Source: Paracoccaceae bacterium
GTDB lineage: Bacteria; Pseudomonadota; Alphaproteobacteria; Rhodobacterales; Rhodobacteraceae
Length of the DNA: 12,286 bases
Assembly (NCBI GenBank): GCA_902525995.1
Contig: CABZJG010000033.1
Location: forward strand, 1 to 12,286
Direction of reading: 5' to 3'
Positions 1 to 6,594 of this stretch are shown one piece after another. The number at the start of each line of letters is the position of its first letter. Position 1 is the stretch's first letter. Made by a program: the position numbers and the translations under genes. The notes beneath the pieces were generated by a model. That model made no database searches. It saw only the letters and a program-made list of their open reading frames with translations, and had not been told where the DNA came from.

Positions 1-27
1 GGCTAAACACAGCGATGGATGAAACAG

Positions 28-615
28 ATGCGCACAGCCCAGCTCGACCGCAGCACTTCGGAAACCAAAATCAGCGTGACGCTGAATTTGGACGGAACCG
101 GCGTATACGACAACCAGACCGGCATCGGTTTTTTTGACCATATGCTGGATCAGCTGTCGCGCCATTCGCTGATTGATATGACCATTCGCGCAGAAGGCGA
201 CACACATATTGATGATCACCACACTGTTGAAGATACAGGGATTGCGATCGGCCAAGCGCTCGTTGCGGCTTTGGGCGATAAAAAAGGCATCGCACGGTAC
301 GGCAGCTGCAATTTACCGATGGATGATGCGCAAATTGCCTGCGCGCTCGATCTGTCAGCGCGTCCCTATCTGATATGGAATGTTGACTTTCCAAGCGCGA
401 AGATTGGCGGTTTTGACAGCGAATTGGTGCGTGAGTTTTTTCAGGCTCTCAGCACCCATGGCGGCATAACGCTGCATATTGATCAATTGCACGGGATCAA
501 CAGCCACCATATTGCAGAAGCAGCCTTTAAAGCCGTTGCGCGGGCTTTGCGGATGGCGGTTGCACCCGATGCGCGTTTGGACGGGGCCCTTCCCTCGACC
601 AAAGGGGCACTTTAG
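28..615 (+). CDS. hisB: Imidazoleglycerol-phosphate dehydratase
   Basis: HisB dehydrates imidazole glycerol phosphate to imidazole acetol phosphate, a late step of cytoplasmic histidine synthesis. The protein is the monofunctional type of about 195 residues, with no phosphatase domain. Visible family motifs are FFDHMLDQ (residues 35-42), the metal-binding DDHHTVED (62-69), and NSHHIAEAAF near 158-167, which supply the His and Glu ligands of the dimanganese site. The frame is open from an ATG at 19, but I prefer the ATG at 28: homologues usually begin MRTA, and GGATGA at 17-22 is a fair Shine-Dalgarno sequence at the right distance. It ends in TAG, six bases before hisH, and the two genes are in the same reading frame. 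They are surely cotranscribed. Family assignment is certain; the start is likely. Confidence 0.97.
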   Translation: MRTAQLDRSTSETKISVTLNLDGTGVYDNQTGIGFFDHMLDQLSRHSLIDMTIRAEGDTHIDDHHTVEDTGIAIGQALVAALGDKKGIARYGSCNLPMDDAQIACALDLSARPYLIWNVDFPSAKIGGFDSELVREFFQALSTHGGITLHIDQLHGINSHHIAEAAFKAVARALRMAVAPDARLDGALPSTKGAL

Positions 616-621
616 CAGGTC

Positions 622-1257
622 ATGCAAACAGCCATTATCGATTATGAAAGCGGCAATCTGCATTCCGCGCGCAAAGCGTTTGAGCGGATCGCTGCAGAAA
701 CCAACACAGGTTCGGTGACTGTCACCAGCGACCCTGATGTGGTGGCGCGCGCAGACCGTATTGTTTTGCCCGGTGACGGCGCTTTTCCGGCCTGCCGCGA
801 TGCGTTGCTGGCCTCTGATGTCTATGCTGCGATGATCGAAGCGGTGGTGACACGCGCCCGGCCGTTTTTGGGAATTTGTGTTGGCATGCAGCTTATGGCC
901 AAGCGCGGCGAAGAATACCGCGAAACGCCCGGGCTTGGGTGGATCAACGGATCAGTTCAACGTATTAAACCCAACGATTCAACCTTTAAAATCCCACATA
1001 TGGGCTGGAATAATCTGGTAGTGGACGCCCCGCACCCATTGCTTGACGGAATTGAAACCGGTGATCATGCCTATTTTGTGCATTCCTACCAGATGGAAAT
1101 GGACGATCCCAAGCAGCGCCTTGCCCATGTTGATTATAGCGGCAAAATCACCGCCATTGTCGGGCAAGACACGATGGTTGGCACCCAGTTCCATCCAGAA
1201 AAAAGTGCCGCAACCGGCCTTAGGTTGATCGCCAATTTCTTACGCTGGGCGCCTTAG
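622..1257 (+). CDS. hisH: Imidazole glycerol phosphate synthase, glutaminase subunit
   Basis: HisH is the class I glutamine amidotransferase partner of HisF. It hydrolyses glutamine and passes ammonia through the HisF barrel to make imidazole glycerol phosphate and AICAR. The catalytic triad is visible: Cys86 in GICVGMQ, and His191 and Glu193 in QFHPEKS. The oxyanion-strand PGDGAF is at residues 50-55. At 211 residues it is of normal length. The ATG follows hisB by six bases, with a weak AGCAGG ribosome site inside the intergenic bases. The stop TAG lies only seven bases from the end of the convergent DUF2147 gene. Its partner hisF is about 1.3 kb downstream, beyond that inverted gene and hisA. 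Confidence 0.97.
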   Translation: MQTAIIDYESGNLHSARKAFERIAAETNTGSVTVTSDPDVVARADRIVLPGDGAFPACRDALLASDVYAAMIEAVVTRARPFLGICVGMQLMAKRGEEYRETPGLGWINGSVQRIKPNDSTFKIPHMGWNNLVVDAPHPLLDGIETGDHAYFVHSYQMEMDDPKQRLAHVDYSGKITAIVGQDTMVGTQFHPEKSAATGLRLIANFLRWAP

Positions 1258-1264
1258 GTGACGT

Positions 1265-1657
1265 TTACTTGACCCGCATCCATGTGCCGCCATCACGACA
1301 AATCACAAAGACACAGCCCGATACTTTCAACATATCGCCTTCAAGCTCGAGTTTAGAGGCATAGGTTTTATCCCGGTCTGGCGCCCAGATTTTGCCACCG
1401 CCGTATTTACCGTCACCTTTAGGTTTCATATTCCAGATAATGCGTTTGCCAATGCTATCGCTTTCAACTGACTTTCCATCTGCGTCAAAAGATTTTACCA
1501 GAACTCCACAGATCGTCCCGTCACAGTCCTGAACTTTAATATGTCCAAAATTTCCATTGTCATCCGGGATCGTCTTCCAAAGCCCGTAAAGTGGGTCCGC
1601 CGCTGCGGTAGATACGGAAAAAAACAACCCCAAAACTGCGTAAAATACTCTTTTCAT
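1265..1657 (-). CDS. DUF2147 family exported small protein
   Basis: This 130-residue protein has an N-terminal signal peptide (MKRVFY, a hydrophobic core, then STAAA before DPLYG), so it is probably periplasmic. The mature part resembles DUF2147: the opening GLWKT, a DGTICGVLVKS segment with its cysteine, a KRIIWNMKPKGDGKY stretch, KIWAPDRDKTY, and a closing GGTWMRV. The function of the family is unknown. The frame is open from position 1687, but the ATG at 1657 is clearly the start because AGGAGG stands seven bases upstream, the strongest ribosome site in the window. The gene runs against the his genes, ending seven bases from hisH and firing divergently from hisA. Two cysteines near the C-terminus (SGCVFVICRDG) could form a disulfide. 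Family call is by pattern recognition. Confidence 0.85.
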   Translation of the reverse strand: MKRVFYAVLGLFFSVSTAAADPLYGLWKTIPDDNGNFGHIKVQDCDGTICGVLVKSFDADGKSVESDSIGKRIIWNMKPKGDGKYGGGKIWAPDRDKTYASKLELEGDMLKVSGCVFVICRDGGTWMRVK

Positions 1658-1801
1658 GTTCGGTCCTCCTGTCAATGTGCCTAGCATGACTGAATTTTAG
1701 CGATCTTGACAAGGCTCTAGTTGCGTCACGTTGCATTTTGCATCTAGGCATGCCAAATGGCGCGTAAGTTCTCACTCGCACACTACCAAGAAAGACCCAA
1801 A
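1658..1801. promoter_or_regulatory. Divergent intergenic region, DUF2147 / hisA promoters
   Basis: These 144 bases separate two divergent genes and must hold the start signals for both. A perfect TTGACA lies at 1706-1711 on the plus strand and could be the -35 box for hisA-hisF-hisE, but I see no good TATAAT at the matching distance, so this is tentative. TGCCTAG (1678-1684) and CTAGGCA (1744-1750) form a 7-base inverted repeat 59 bases apart, and CTAG occurs three times (1681, 1717, 1744). Whether these are operator sites is unknown. Confidence 0.4.
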
Positions 1802-2524
1802 ATGATCCTTTATCCGGCGATTGACCTAAAAGATGGCAATGCAGTGCGGCTTTTGCGCGGCGATAAGGATAGGTCAACCGTCTTCAATACAGATCCTGCT
1901 GCGCAAGCCATGGCCTTTGTTGAGCAAGGTTGCGAATGGCTACATTTGGTTGATCTAAACGGCGCGTTCGAAGGCGAATCGGTCAATGCAGCCCCGGTCG
2001 AGGCCATCTTGGAACAAACCAACGTTCCTGCACAGCTTGGCGGCGGCATTCGGGATATGGCTACTATTGAGCGCTGGCTGGGCAAGGGCCTTGCACGGGT
2101 CATTTTAGGCACGGTTGCCGTGGAAAACCCCGAACTTGTGCATGAGGCTGCAAAAGAATTCCCCGGCCAAATTGCTGTCGGGATTGATGCCCGCGATGGC
2201 CGTGTTGCCACCAAAGGCTGGGCCGAAGAAACCAATGTTCTCGTGGCCGACCTTGCGCGCTCATTTGAAGACTCGGGCGTGGCGGCCATAATTTACACAG
2301 ATATTAACCGCGATGGAGCAATGCTGGGGCCAAACGTTCAAGCCACCGCAGCGCTGGCCCAAGCTGTCTCCATCCCCGTGATTGCATCGGGCGGCGTATC
2401 CTCGCTTGCGGATTTGATCGCGCTACGGGATTGCGGTGCAGCGCTCAACGGGGCGATATCAGGCCGCGCGCTCTATGACGGCGCGCTTGATCTTGGCCAA
2501 GCCTTAGAGGCGCTCAATGCTTAA
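1802..2524 (+). CDS. hisA: ProFAR isomerase, 5'-ProFAR to PRFAR
   Basis: HisA catalyses the Amadori rearrangement of 5'-ProFAR to PRFAR, the step before HisHF. It is a 240-residue TIM barrel with half-barrel symmetry. The catalytic aspartates are Asp8 (YPAIDLKDG) and Asp129 (AVGIDARDG). The phosphate-binding loops LGGGIR (79-84) and ASGGVS (195-200) are intact, as is YTDINRDG (165-172). The frame is open from 1757, but the ATG at 1802 gives the standard MILYPAIDL start and has AAGAAAG upstream. It starts after a divergent promoter region, so the downstream his block probably has its own promoter. Its last eight bases overlap hisF, which implies translational coupling. Confidence 0.97.
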   Translation: MILYPAIDLKDGNAVRLLRGDKDRSTVFNTDPAAQAMAFVEQGCEWLHLVDLNGAFEGESVNAAPVEAILEQTNVPAQLGGGIRDMATIERWLGKGLARVILGTVAVENPELVHEAAKEFPGQIAVGIDARDGRVATKGWAEETNVLVADLARSFEDSGVAAIIYTDINRDGAMLGPNVQATAALAQAVSIPVIASGGVSSLADLIALRDCGAALNGAISGRALYDGALDLGQALEALNA

Positions 2525-3281
2525 AACCCGCATCATTCCCTGCCTTGACGTCGCAGATGGCCGGGTGGTCAAAGGGGTGAACTTTGTCGGCCTGCGCGAT
2601 GCCGGTGATCCGGTTGATGCAGCGCGGGCCTATGATGCAGCTGGCGCCGACGAGCTTTGTTTTTTGGACATCAACGCCACCCATGAAAACCGCACAACCA
2701 TGTTTGATATGGTACAGCGCACGGCTGAGCAGTGCTATATTCCGCTCACGGTGGGCGGCGGCGTGCGCAGCGCACAAGACGTCCGTGCGCTTCTATTGGC
2801 AGGCGCCGATAAAGTAAGCTTTAACTCCGCCGCTGTTGCCAATCCCGATGTGGTGGCCGAAGCCGCAGATCAGTTTGGCAGCCAATGCATCGTTTGCGCC
2901 ATTGACGCCAAAACTGTTGCCCCCGGAAAATGGGAGCTTTTCACTCATGGCGGCCGCAAACCCACCGGTATTGATGCTGTTGAATTTGCCAAAATGATTG
3001 CCGCCAAAGGCGCAGGCGAGATTTTACTGACGTCAATGGACCGTGATGGCACCAAAGCGGGGTTTAACCTGCCCATGACCCGCGCCATTTCAGATGCGGT
3101 GAGCATTCCGGTGATCGCCTCTGGGGGTGTGGGTACTCTTGATCATCTTGTAGAAGGTGTCACAAAGGGCGGCGCATCAGCTGTACTGGCGGCTTCCATT
3201 TTTCATTTTGGCGAATTTACCATTGCCGAGGCCAAAACGCATATGGCCGCGGCCGGCATCCCGATGAGGCTAGAGACATGA
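2517..3281 (+). CDS. hisF: Imidazole glycerol phosphate synthase, cyclase subunit
   Basis: HisF takes PRFAR and ammonia delivered by HisH and forms imidazole glycerol phosphate plus AICAR, which feeds purine synthesis. The 254-residue TIM barrel has the general acid/base aspartates Asp11 (IPCLDVADGRVVKG) and Asp130 (VCAIDAK). Phosphate loops VGGGVR (79-84) and ASGGVG (201-206) and the segment LTSMDRDGTK (171-180) are intact. It begins inside the end of hisA (8-base overlap) and ends in an ATGA overlap with hisE, so these three genes form one coupled unit. Confidence 0.98.
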   Translation: MLKTRIIPCLDVADGRVVKGVNFVGLRDAGDPVDAARAYDAAGADELCFLDINATHENRTTMFDMVQRTAEQCYIPLTVGGGVRSAQDVRALLLAGADKVSFNSAAVANPDVVAEAADQFGSQCIVCAIDAKTVAPGKWELFTHGGRKPTGIDAVEFAKMIAAKGAGEILLTSMDRDGTKAGFNLPMTRAISDAVSIPVIASGGVGTLDHLVEGVTKGGASAVLAASIFHFGEFTIAEAKTHMAAAGIPMRLET

Positions 3282-3589
3282 CGCTTGAAGACCTTTTTGA
3301 CATTATCGAAACCAGCGCACAGGCTGATCCATCAGAAAGCTGGACTGCCAAACTTTTGGCGTATGGCCCCGAGAAATGCGCCAAGAAATTCGGCGAAGAG
3401 TCTGCCGAGGCCATCATCGAAGCGGTCAAAGGCGACCGCGCTGGGTTGACTGCGGAAGCCGCTGATGTGCTTTATCACTTGCTGGTCATGCTCAAATCGC
3501 GCGATGTGGCGCTTGCCGATGTGATGGCCGAATTGGACCGGCGGCAATCGCAATCAGGTCTAGCTGAAAAGGCTGCACGCAAAACATGA
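3278..3589 (+). CDS. hisE: Phosphoribosyl-ATP pyrophosphatase
   Basis: HisE removes pyrophosphate from phosphoribosyl-ATP, the second step of histidine synthesis. It belongs to the all-alpha MazG-like NTP pyrophosphohydrolases. The acidic magnesium-binding residues are seen in KKFGEESAEAIIEA (Glu40, Glu41, Glu44, Glu48) and in EAADVLYHLLVML (Glu60, Asp63). At 103 residues it is the stand-alone form, not fused to HisI. It overlaps hisF by ATGA at its start and overlaps the next reading frame by ATGA at its end. Confidence 0.96.
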   Translation: MTLEDLFDIIETSAQADPSESWTAKLLAYGPEKCAKKFGEESAEAIIEAVKGDRAGLTAEAADVLYHLLVMLKSRDVALADVMAELDRRQSQSGLAEKAARKT

Positions 3590-3880
3590 TCCGGCATATC
3601 GTTTTTTTCAGTGCCAAAAAACCCAAAAGACATTGATAAAATTGGCGCTGGTTTGCGAATTTTACAGGATAACCCGCATGTTCAAATACTTGAAGTTGAA
3701 CGCAATTTTGCGACCGACCCAATTGAACAAGACCCTGTGGATTGGGTGGTTTACGGCGAATTTAAAGATACTGACGCACTCGCAGCCTTTAAACAGCATC
3801 CCACATACCAGCGCGCCATAGAAATTGTGCGCCCTCTGCGCGAGCTGCGTTTGGCCGCTGATTTTAAAACCGGCGCATAA
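3586..3880 (+). pseudogene. Dabb-like small protein, frameshifted
   Basis: The ATG at 3586 overlaps the hisE stop (ATGA) and opens MIRHIVFFSAKKP, a good start for the Dabb (stress-responsive A/B barrel, PF07876) fold. That frame hits TGA at 3634. The rest of the family-like sequence, KNPKDIDKIGAG to the C-terminal RPLRELRLAADFKTGA, lies one frame over and ends with TAA at 3880. Dropping one A from the A6 run at 3616-3621 joins the parts into a plausible 97-residue protein. A GTG at 3611 could start the second frame (89 residues), but it has no ribosome site and would lose the first beta strand. Either the gene is newly broken, the base is a sequencing error, or slippage restores the frame. 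The substrate and role of this protein are unknown; the family name rests on the reconstructed pattern. Confidence 0.7.
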
Positions 3881-4018
3881 AACATAAGCGGCATGACACG
3901 CCCATGGCAGGAAAAGCGCGCGATAATTGTTGCCCTGAGCTGCATTTTTTGATTGCAAAAGGATAAATTCTGGCGATGGTATTGCTGTTTACAACGGCTT
4001 AGAAAAACAGGGCATCGC

Positions 4019-5125
4019 ATGACCACAATCGTCAACAGTTGGAATGAATGGGATCCATTGAAACATGTGATTGTCGGCCGCGCCGATGATTGTCATATCC
4101 CGCCCGAAGAGCCCGCGCTGGATGCCAAAGTGCCCGAAGATAGCGATATGCGCGGCCAATGGGGGCGCCGGCCGCAAGAAACCATCGACCGCGCCAATGA
4201 GCTGCTCGATAACTTTGCAAATATGTTGCAAAAACGGTGGGTTACGGTAGGTCGACCCACACCAATAGATTTTTCTAAACCGGCAACAACACCCGATTTT
4301 CACACTGATAGCCAGTTTGGCTGCATGCCGCCGCGGGATGTTTTATTGACGGTTGGGTCCGAAATTCTTGAGGCAACGATGTCATACCGGTGCCGCTGGT
4401 TTGAGTACCTGTGTTACCGGCCCTTGATGGAGCGCTACTGGGAAGAAGACCCCAATTTTCGCCATGAAGCGGCCCCAAAGCCGCGCCTGACAGACGAAGA
4501 TTATCACCCCGATTACCTTTCTGATAAAATCGGGGTTGAAAAGCGGCTTAAGTGGGCGGCAGAGAAGTTTTTTGTCACCACCGAGCAAGAACCACTGTTT
4601 GATGCATCAGATGTGCTTCGATTTGGCCGCGATCTGGTGGTGCAGCATGGCTTTACCACCAACCTCAAAGGCATTGAATGGCTGCGCCGGCATTTCCCCG
4701 ATCACCGTGTGCACACGGTGAATTTCCCGGGCGACCCCTATCCGATCCATATTGACGCAACCTTTACACCGCTGCGGCCCGGACTAATCCTAAACAACCC
4801 ACAGCGGCGCCTGCCCGATGAGCAGCGCGGCATGTTTGAAAAAAATGACTGGCAGATAGTGGATGCAGCGCAACCGGCGCATAATGCACCGCCGCCCCTG
4901 TGCTATTCATCGACATGGCTCAGCATGAATGTTCTGGTGCTCGATCCCAAAACGGTTTGCGTTGAAAAATCCGAAGTTTATCAAGCTGAACAAATGGACA
5001 AGCTCGGTATGGAAGTGGTTGAGGTTGATTTGCGCGATGCCTATGCCTTTGGCGGCGGGCTGCATTGCTGCACTGCAGATGTTTACCGCAAAGGCAGCTG
5101 CGAAGATTATTTTCCAGTTCAGTAA
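4019..5125 (+). CDS. Glycine amidinotransferase-like enzyme
   Basis: This 368-residue cytoplasmic enzyme matches the arginine:glycine amidinotransferase (AGAT) branch of the guanidino-group-modifying superfamily. The catalytic set known from human AGAT (Asp254, His303, Cys407) corresponds to Asp195 in FDASDVLRFGRD, His244 in PIHIDATF and Cys350 in GGGLHCCTADVYRKG; the Asp-His spacing of 49 residues is the same as in the human enzyme. STWLSMNVLVLD (298-309) and LKGIEWLRRH (216-225) are also conserved. It should move an amidino group from arginine to an amine acceptor through a Cys-amidino intermediate. The acceptor (glycine, lysine or another amine) cannot be read from sequence. The frame is open from 3953, but MTTIVNSWNEWDPLKHVIVG at 4019 is the family start. 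The gene stands alone: no guanidinoacetate methyltransferase or natural-product gene is beside it. It is also related to cyanotoxin amidinotransferases such as CyrA/SxtG. Confidence 0.92.
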   Translation: MTTIVNSWNEWDPLKHVIVGRADDCHIPPEEPALDAKVPEDSDMRGQWGRRPQETIDRANELLDNFANMLQKRWVTVGRPTPIDFSKPATTPDFHTDSQFGCMPPRDVLLTVGSEILEATMSYRCRWFEYLCYRPLMERYWEEDPNFRHEAAPKPRLTDEDYHPDYLSDKIGVEKRLKWAAEKFFVTTEQEPLFDASDVLRFGRDLVVQHGFTTNLKGIEWLRRHFPDHRVHTVNFPGDPYPIHIDATFTPLRPGLILNNPQRRLPDEQRGMFEKNDWQIVDAAQPAHNAPPPLCYSSTWLSMNVLVLDPKTVCVEKSEVYQAEQMDKLGMEVVEVDLRDAYAFGGGLHCCTADVYRKGSCEDYFPVQ

Positions 5126-5149
5126 AGCGCTTTCAGCACGGCAAAAAGC

Positions 5150-5183
5150 TGGCCTCAAAACAACCGGGATGAAATCATCCCGG
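5150..5183 (-). terminator. Rho-independent terminator in the CoA-binding gene end
   Basis: A perfect 9-base inverted repeat (CCGGGATGA at 5164-5172, TCATCCCGG at 5175-5183) with a two-base centre is followed, on the minus strand, by TTGTTTTG. The stem is encoded by the last codons of the CoA-binding gene (GMISSR), and the U-rich tract overlaps its stop. It may also slow transcripts coming from the convergent amidinotransferase gene, but there is no U tract on that side. Confidence 0.65.
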
Positions 5184-5631
5184 TGTTCACGCCATATTTG
5201 CGCAGCTCGCCAAAAAGCCGCTGGCGCTCCATTTTAGGGCAAAGGTTTTGGATTACATCAATGCCCCGCGCTTCAGCTTTGGCAGCAGCATCAGAGTGTT
5301 CAACGCCGATTTGCATCCAGATGGTTTTTAGACCTTCAAAACAGTCCAATGCTTCGTCTAGAATCTCTGGCACCGCTTCTGATCTACGAAAAATATCAAC
5401 CATATCAACTGGTTCTTTGATATCGGACAACTGTGCATACACCTTTTCACCAAACAAGGTTTTGCCTGCATGTCCGGGATTGACCGGAATCACGCGGTAG
5501 CCTTTGAACCCAAGATAACGGGCCACAAAATAACTTGGCCGGATTGGATTGGGGCTAACCCCGACCGCTGCAATCACCTTGGTTCGGGTTAAAATATCAT
5601 GTAAATAGCGATGGGAATAAGGTTTCGACAC
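5155..5631 (-). CDS. CoA-binding domain protein (YccU-like)
   Basis: This 158-residue cytoplasmic protein is a single Rossmann-type CoA-binding domain (PF13380). The nucleotide-binding loop AAVGVSPNPIRPS is at residues 21-33, followed by the second strand YRVIPVNPG (45-53), a VDMVDIFRRSEAVPEI segment (75-90), TIWMQIGV (103-110), and a late conserved NLCPKME (129-135). The start is GTG at 5631, with AAGAGG upstream at good spacing. The protein converges on the amidinotransferase gene and is divergent from the HTH-PBP regulator. Members bind CoA, but their physiological role is not settled. Confidence 0.9.
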   Translation of the reverse strand: MSKPYSHRYLHDILTRTKVIAAVGVSPNPIRPSYFVARYLGFKGYRVIPVNPGHAGKTLFGEKVYAQLSDIKEPVDMVDIFRRSEAVPEILDEALDCFEGLKTIWMQIGVEHSDAAAKAEARGIDVIQNLCPKMERQRLFGELRKYGVNTGMISSRLF

Positions 5632-5706
5632 GCACAGCCTCTTTTCTTTGGTTCTGACTTACTGCATAGTCTCGGAACATTCAAAGCTTTATGACTAGGT
5701 GAGGGT
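5632..5706. promoter_or_regulatory. Divergent promoter region, CoA-binding gene / HTH-PBP regulator
   Basis: Seventy-five bases lie between the two divergent starts. GAGG sits close to the ATG at 5707 and serves the regulator; AAGAGG serves the GTG at 5631. I see no strong sigma-70 boxes: TTGGTT near 5647 with TAGTCT downstream is only a weak candidate. The inverted repeat seen upstream of tupB does not recur here. Confidence 0.3.
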
Positions 5707-6594
5707 ATGACGCACCCAATCAGCCCGTATTTGACCACCAAAGAGCTGGCTCAGCTGCTGCGCCTTGGTGAGCGTAAGGTTTACGATCTTGCCTCCAGCG
5801 AGCAGATCCCCTGTGTGCGCGCAGGCGGAAAACTATTGTTTGCACGTGACGCGGTGGAGGCCTGGCTTCAACAAACATATTCCGGCCCAACACTTGACGC
5901 CGCGCTTGACCTACCGTCGATTATCGCTGGCAGCCATGATCCGCTTCTTGACTGGGCATTGCGGAAATCGGGCAGCGGGCTTGCCGGCTATTTTGACGGC
6001 AGCGAAGACGGGCTTGCCCGTGTGCGCGAAAAAGATGCAGCGCTCTGTGCATTGCATATTTATGAAGACGAGGGATGGAATATCAACCGCGTGTCGGCAG
6101 AATTTAATGATCTTCCTGTAGTGTTGGTTGAGTTTTGCCAACGGGAACGTGGCTTGATCGCTTCACAAGGAAATCCATTGGGTATCAAGGACTTGGGCGA
6201 CCTTAAACGCCGGAGGCTGGCCCGCCGGCAAGAGGGTGCCGCCGGCCAGAAATTGTTTGAACATTTGTTGTCAGGCGCGGGCGTCAATACTGATATGGCT
6301 TTTGCAGGGCAAAGCATTGCACGTTCAGAAAGCGACTTGGCACTTGAGGTGAAATCAGGCCGCGCCGAGGCGGCCTTTGGGCTTAAATCCGAAGCTGCTG
6401 CACAAAACCTTGATTTCATTCCGATCATGACAGAGCGGCTTGACCTTTTGGTCTGGCGCAAAGCGTGGTTTGATACTTCATTTCAAAAGTTCTTGGAGTT
6501 TTGTCAAAGCAGCACTTTTAAAGATCAAGCCACAATGCTGTCTGGCTATGATCTGTCAAACTTTGGACGTATTCATTTCAACGCGTCGCGTTAG
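5707..6594 (+). CDS. HTH (excisionase-type) plus PBP-like domain regulator
   Basis: This 295-residue protein joins an N-terminal MerR/excisionase-like helix-turn-helix (about residues 8-55; LTTKELAQLLRLGERKVYDL, then a basic beta wing and DAVEAWL) to a periplasmic-binding-protein-like domain (about 70-285, PF12727 type). There is no signal peptide, so the PBP part would work in the cytoplasm as an oxyanion sensor. The same pairing is known from molybdate/tungstate-related regulators and the C-terminal part of some MoeA-like proteins. It converges on tupA and overlaps its end by 17 bases. The neighbourhood suggests that it senses tungstate or molybdate and controls tupBCA; this is inference. 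An activator or repressor role cannot be told from sequence. The gene ends in TAG. Confidence 0.87.
   Translation: MTHPISPYLTTKELAQLLRLGERKVYDLASSEQIPCVRAGGKLLFARDAVEAWLQQTYSGPTLDAALDLPSIIAGSHDPLLDWALRKSGSGLAGYFDGSEDGLARVREKDAALCALHIYEDEGWNINRVSAEFNDLPVVLVEFCQRERGLIASQGNPLGIKDLGDLKRRRLARRQEGAAGQKLFEHLLSGAGVNTDMAFAGQSIARSESDLALEVKSGRAEAAFGLKSEAAAQNLDFIPIMTERLDLLVWRKAWFDTSFQKFLEFCQSSTFKDQATMLSGYDLSNFGRIHFNASR

Noticed and set aside
3616..3622. A AAA AAC slippery heptamer suggesting programmed -1 frameshifting in the Dabb-like gene
   Set aside because: The heptamer is phased to shift from the downstream frame to the upstream one. Joining the gene needs the opposite (+1) shift, and no obvious downstream pseudoknot was seen.
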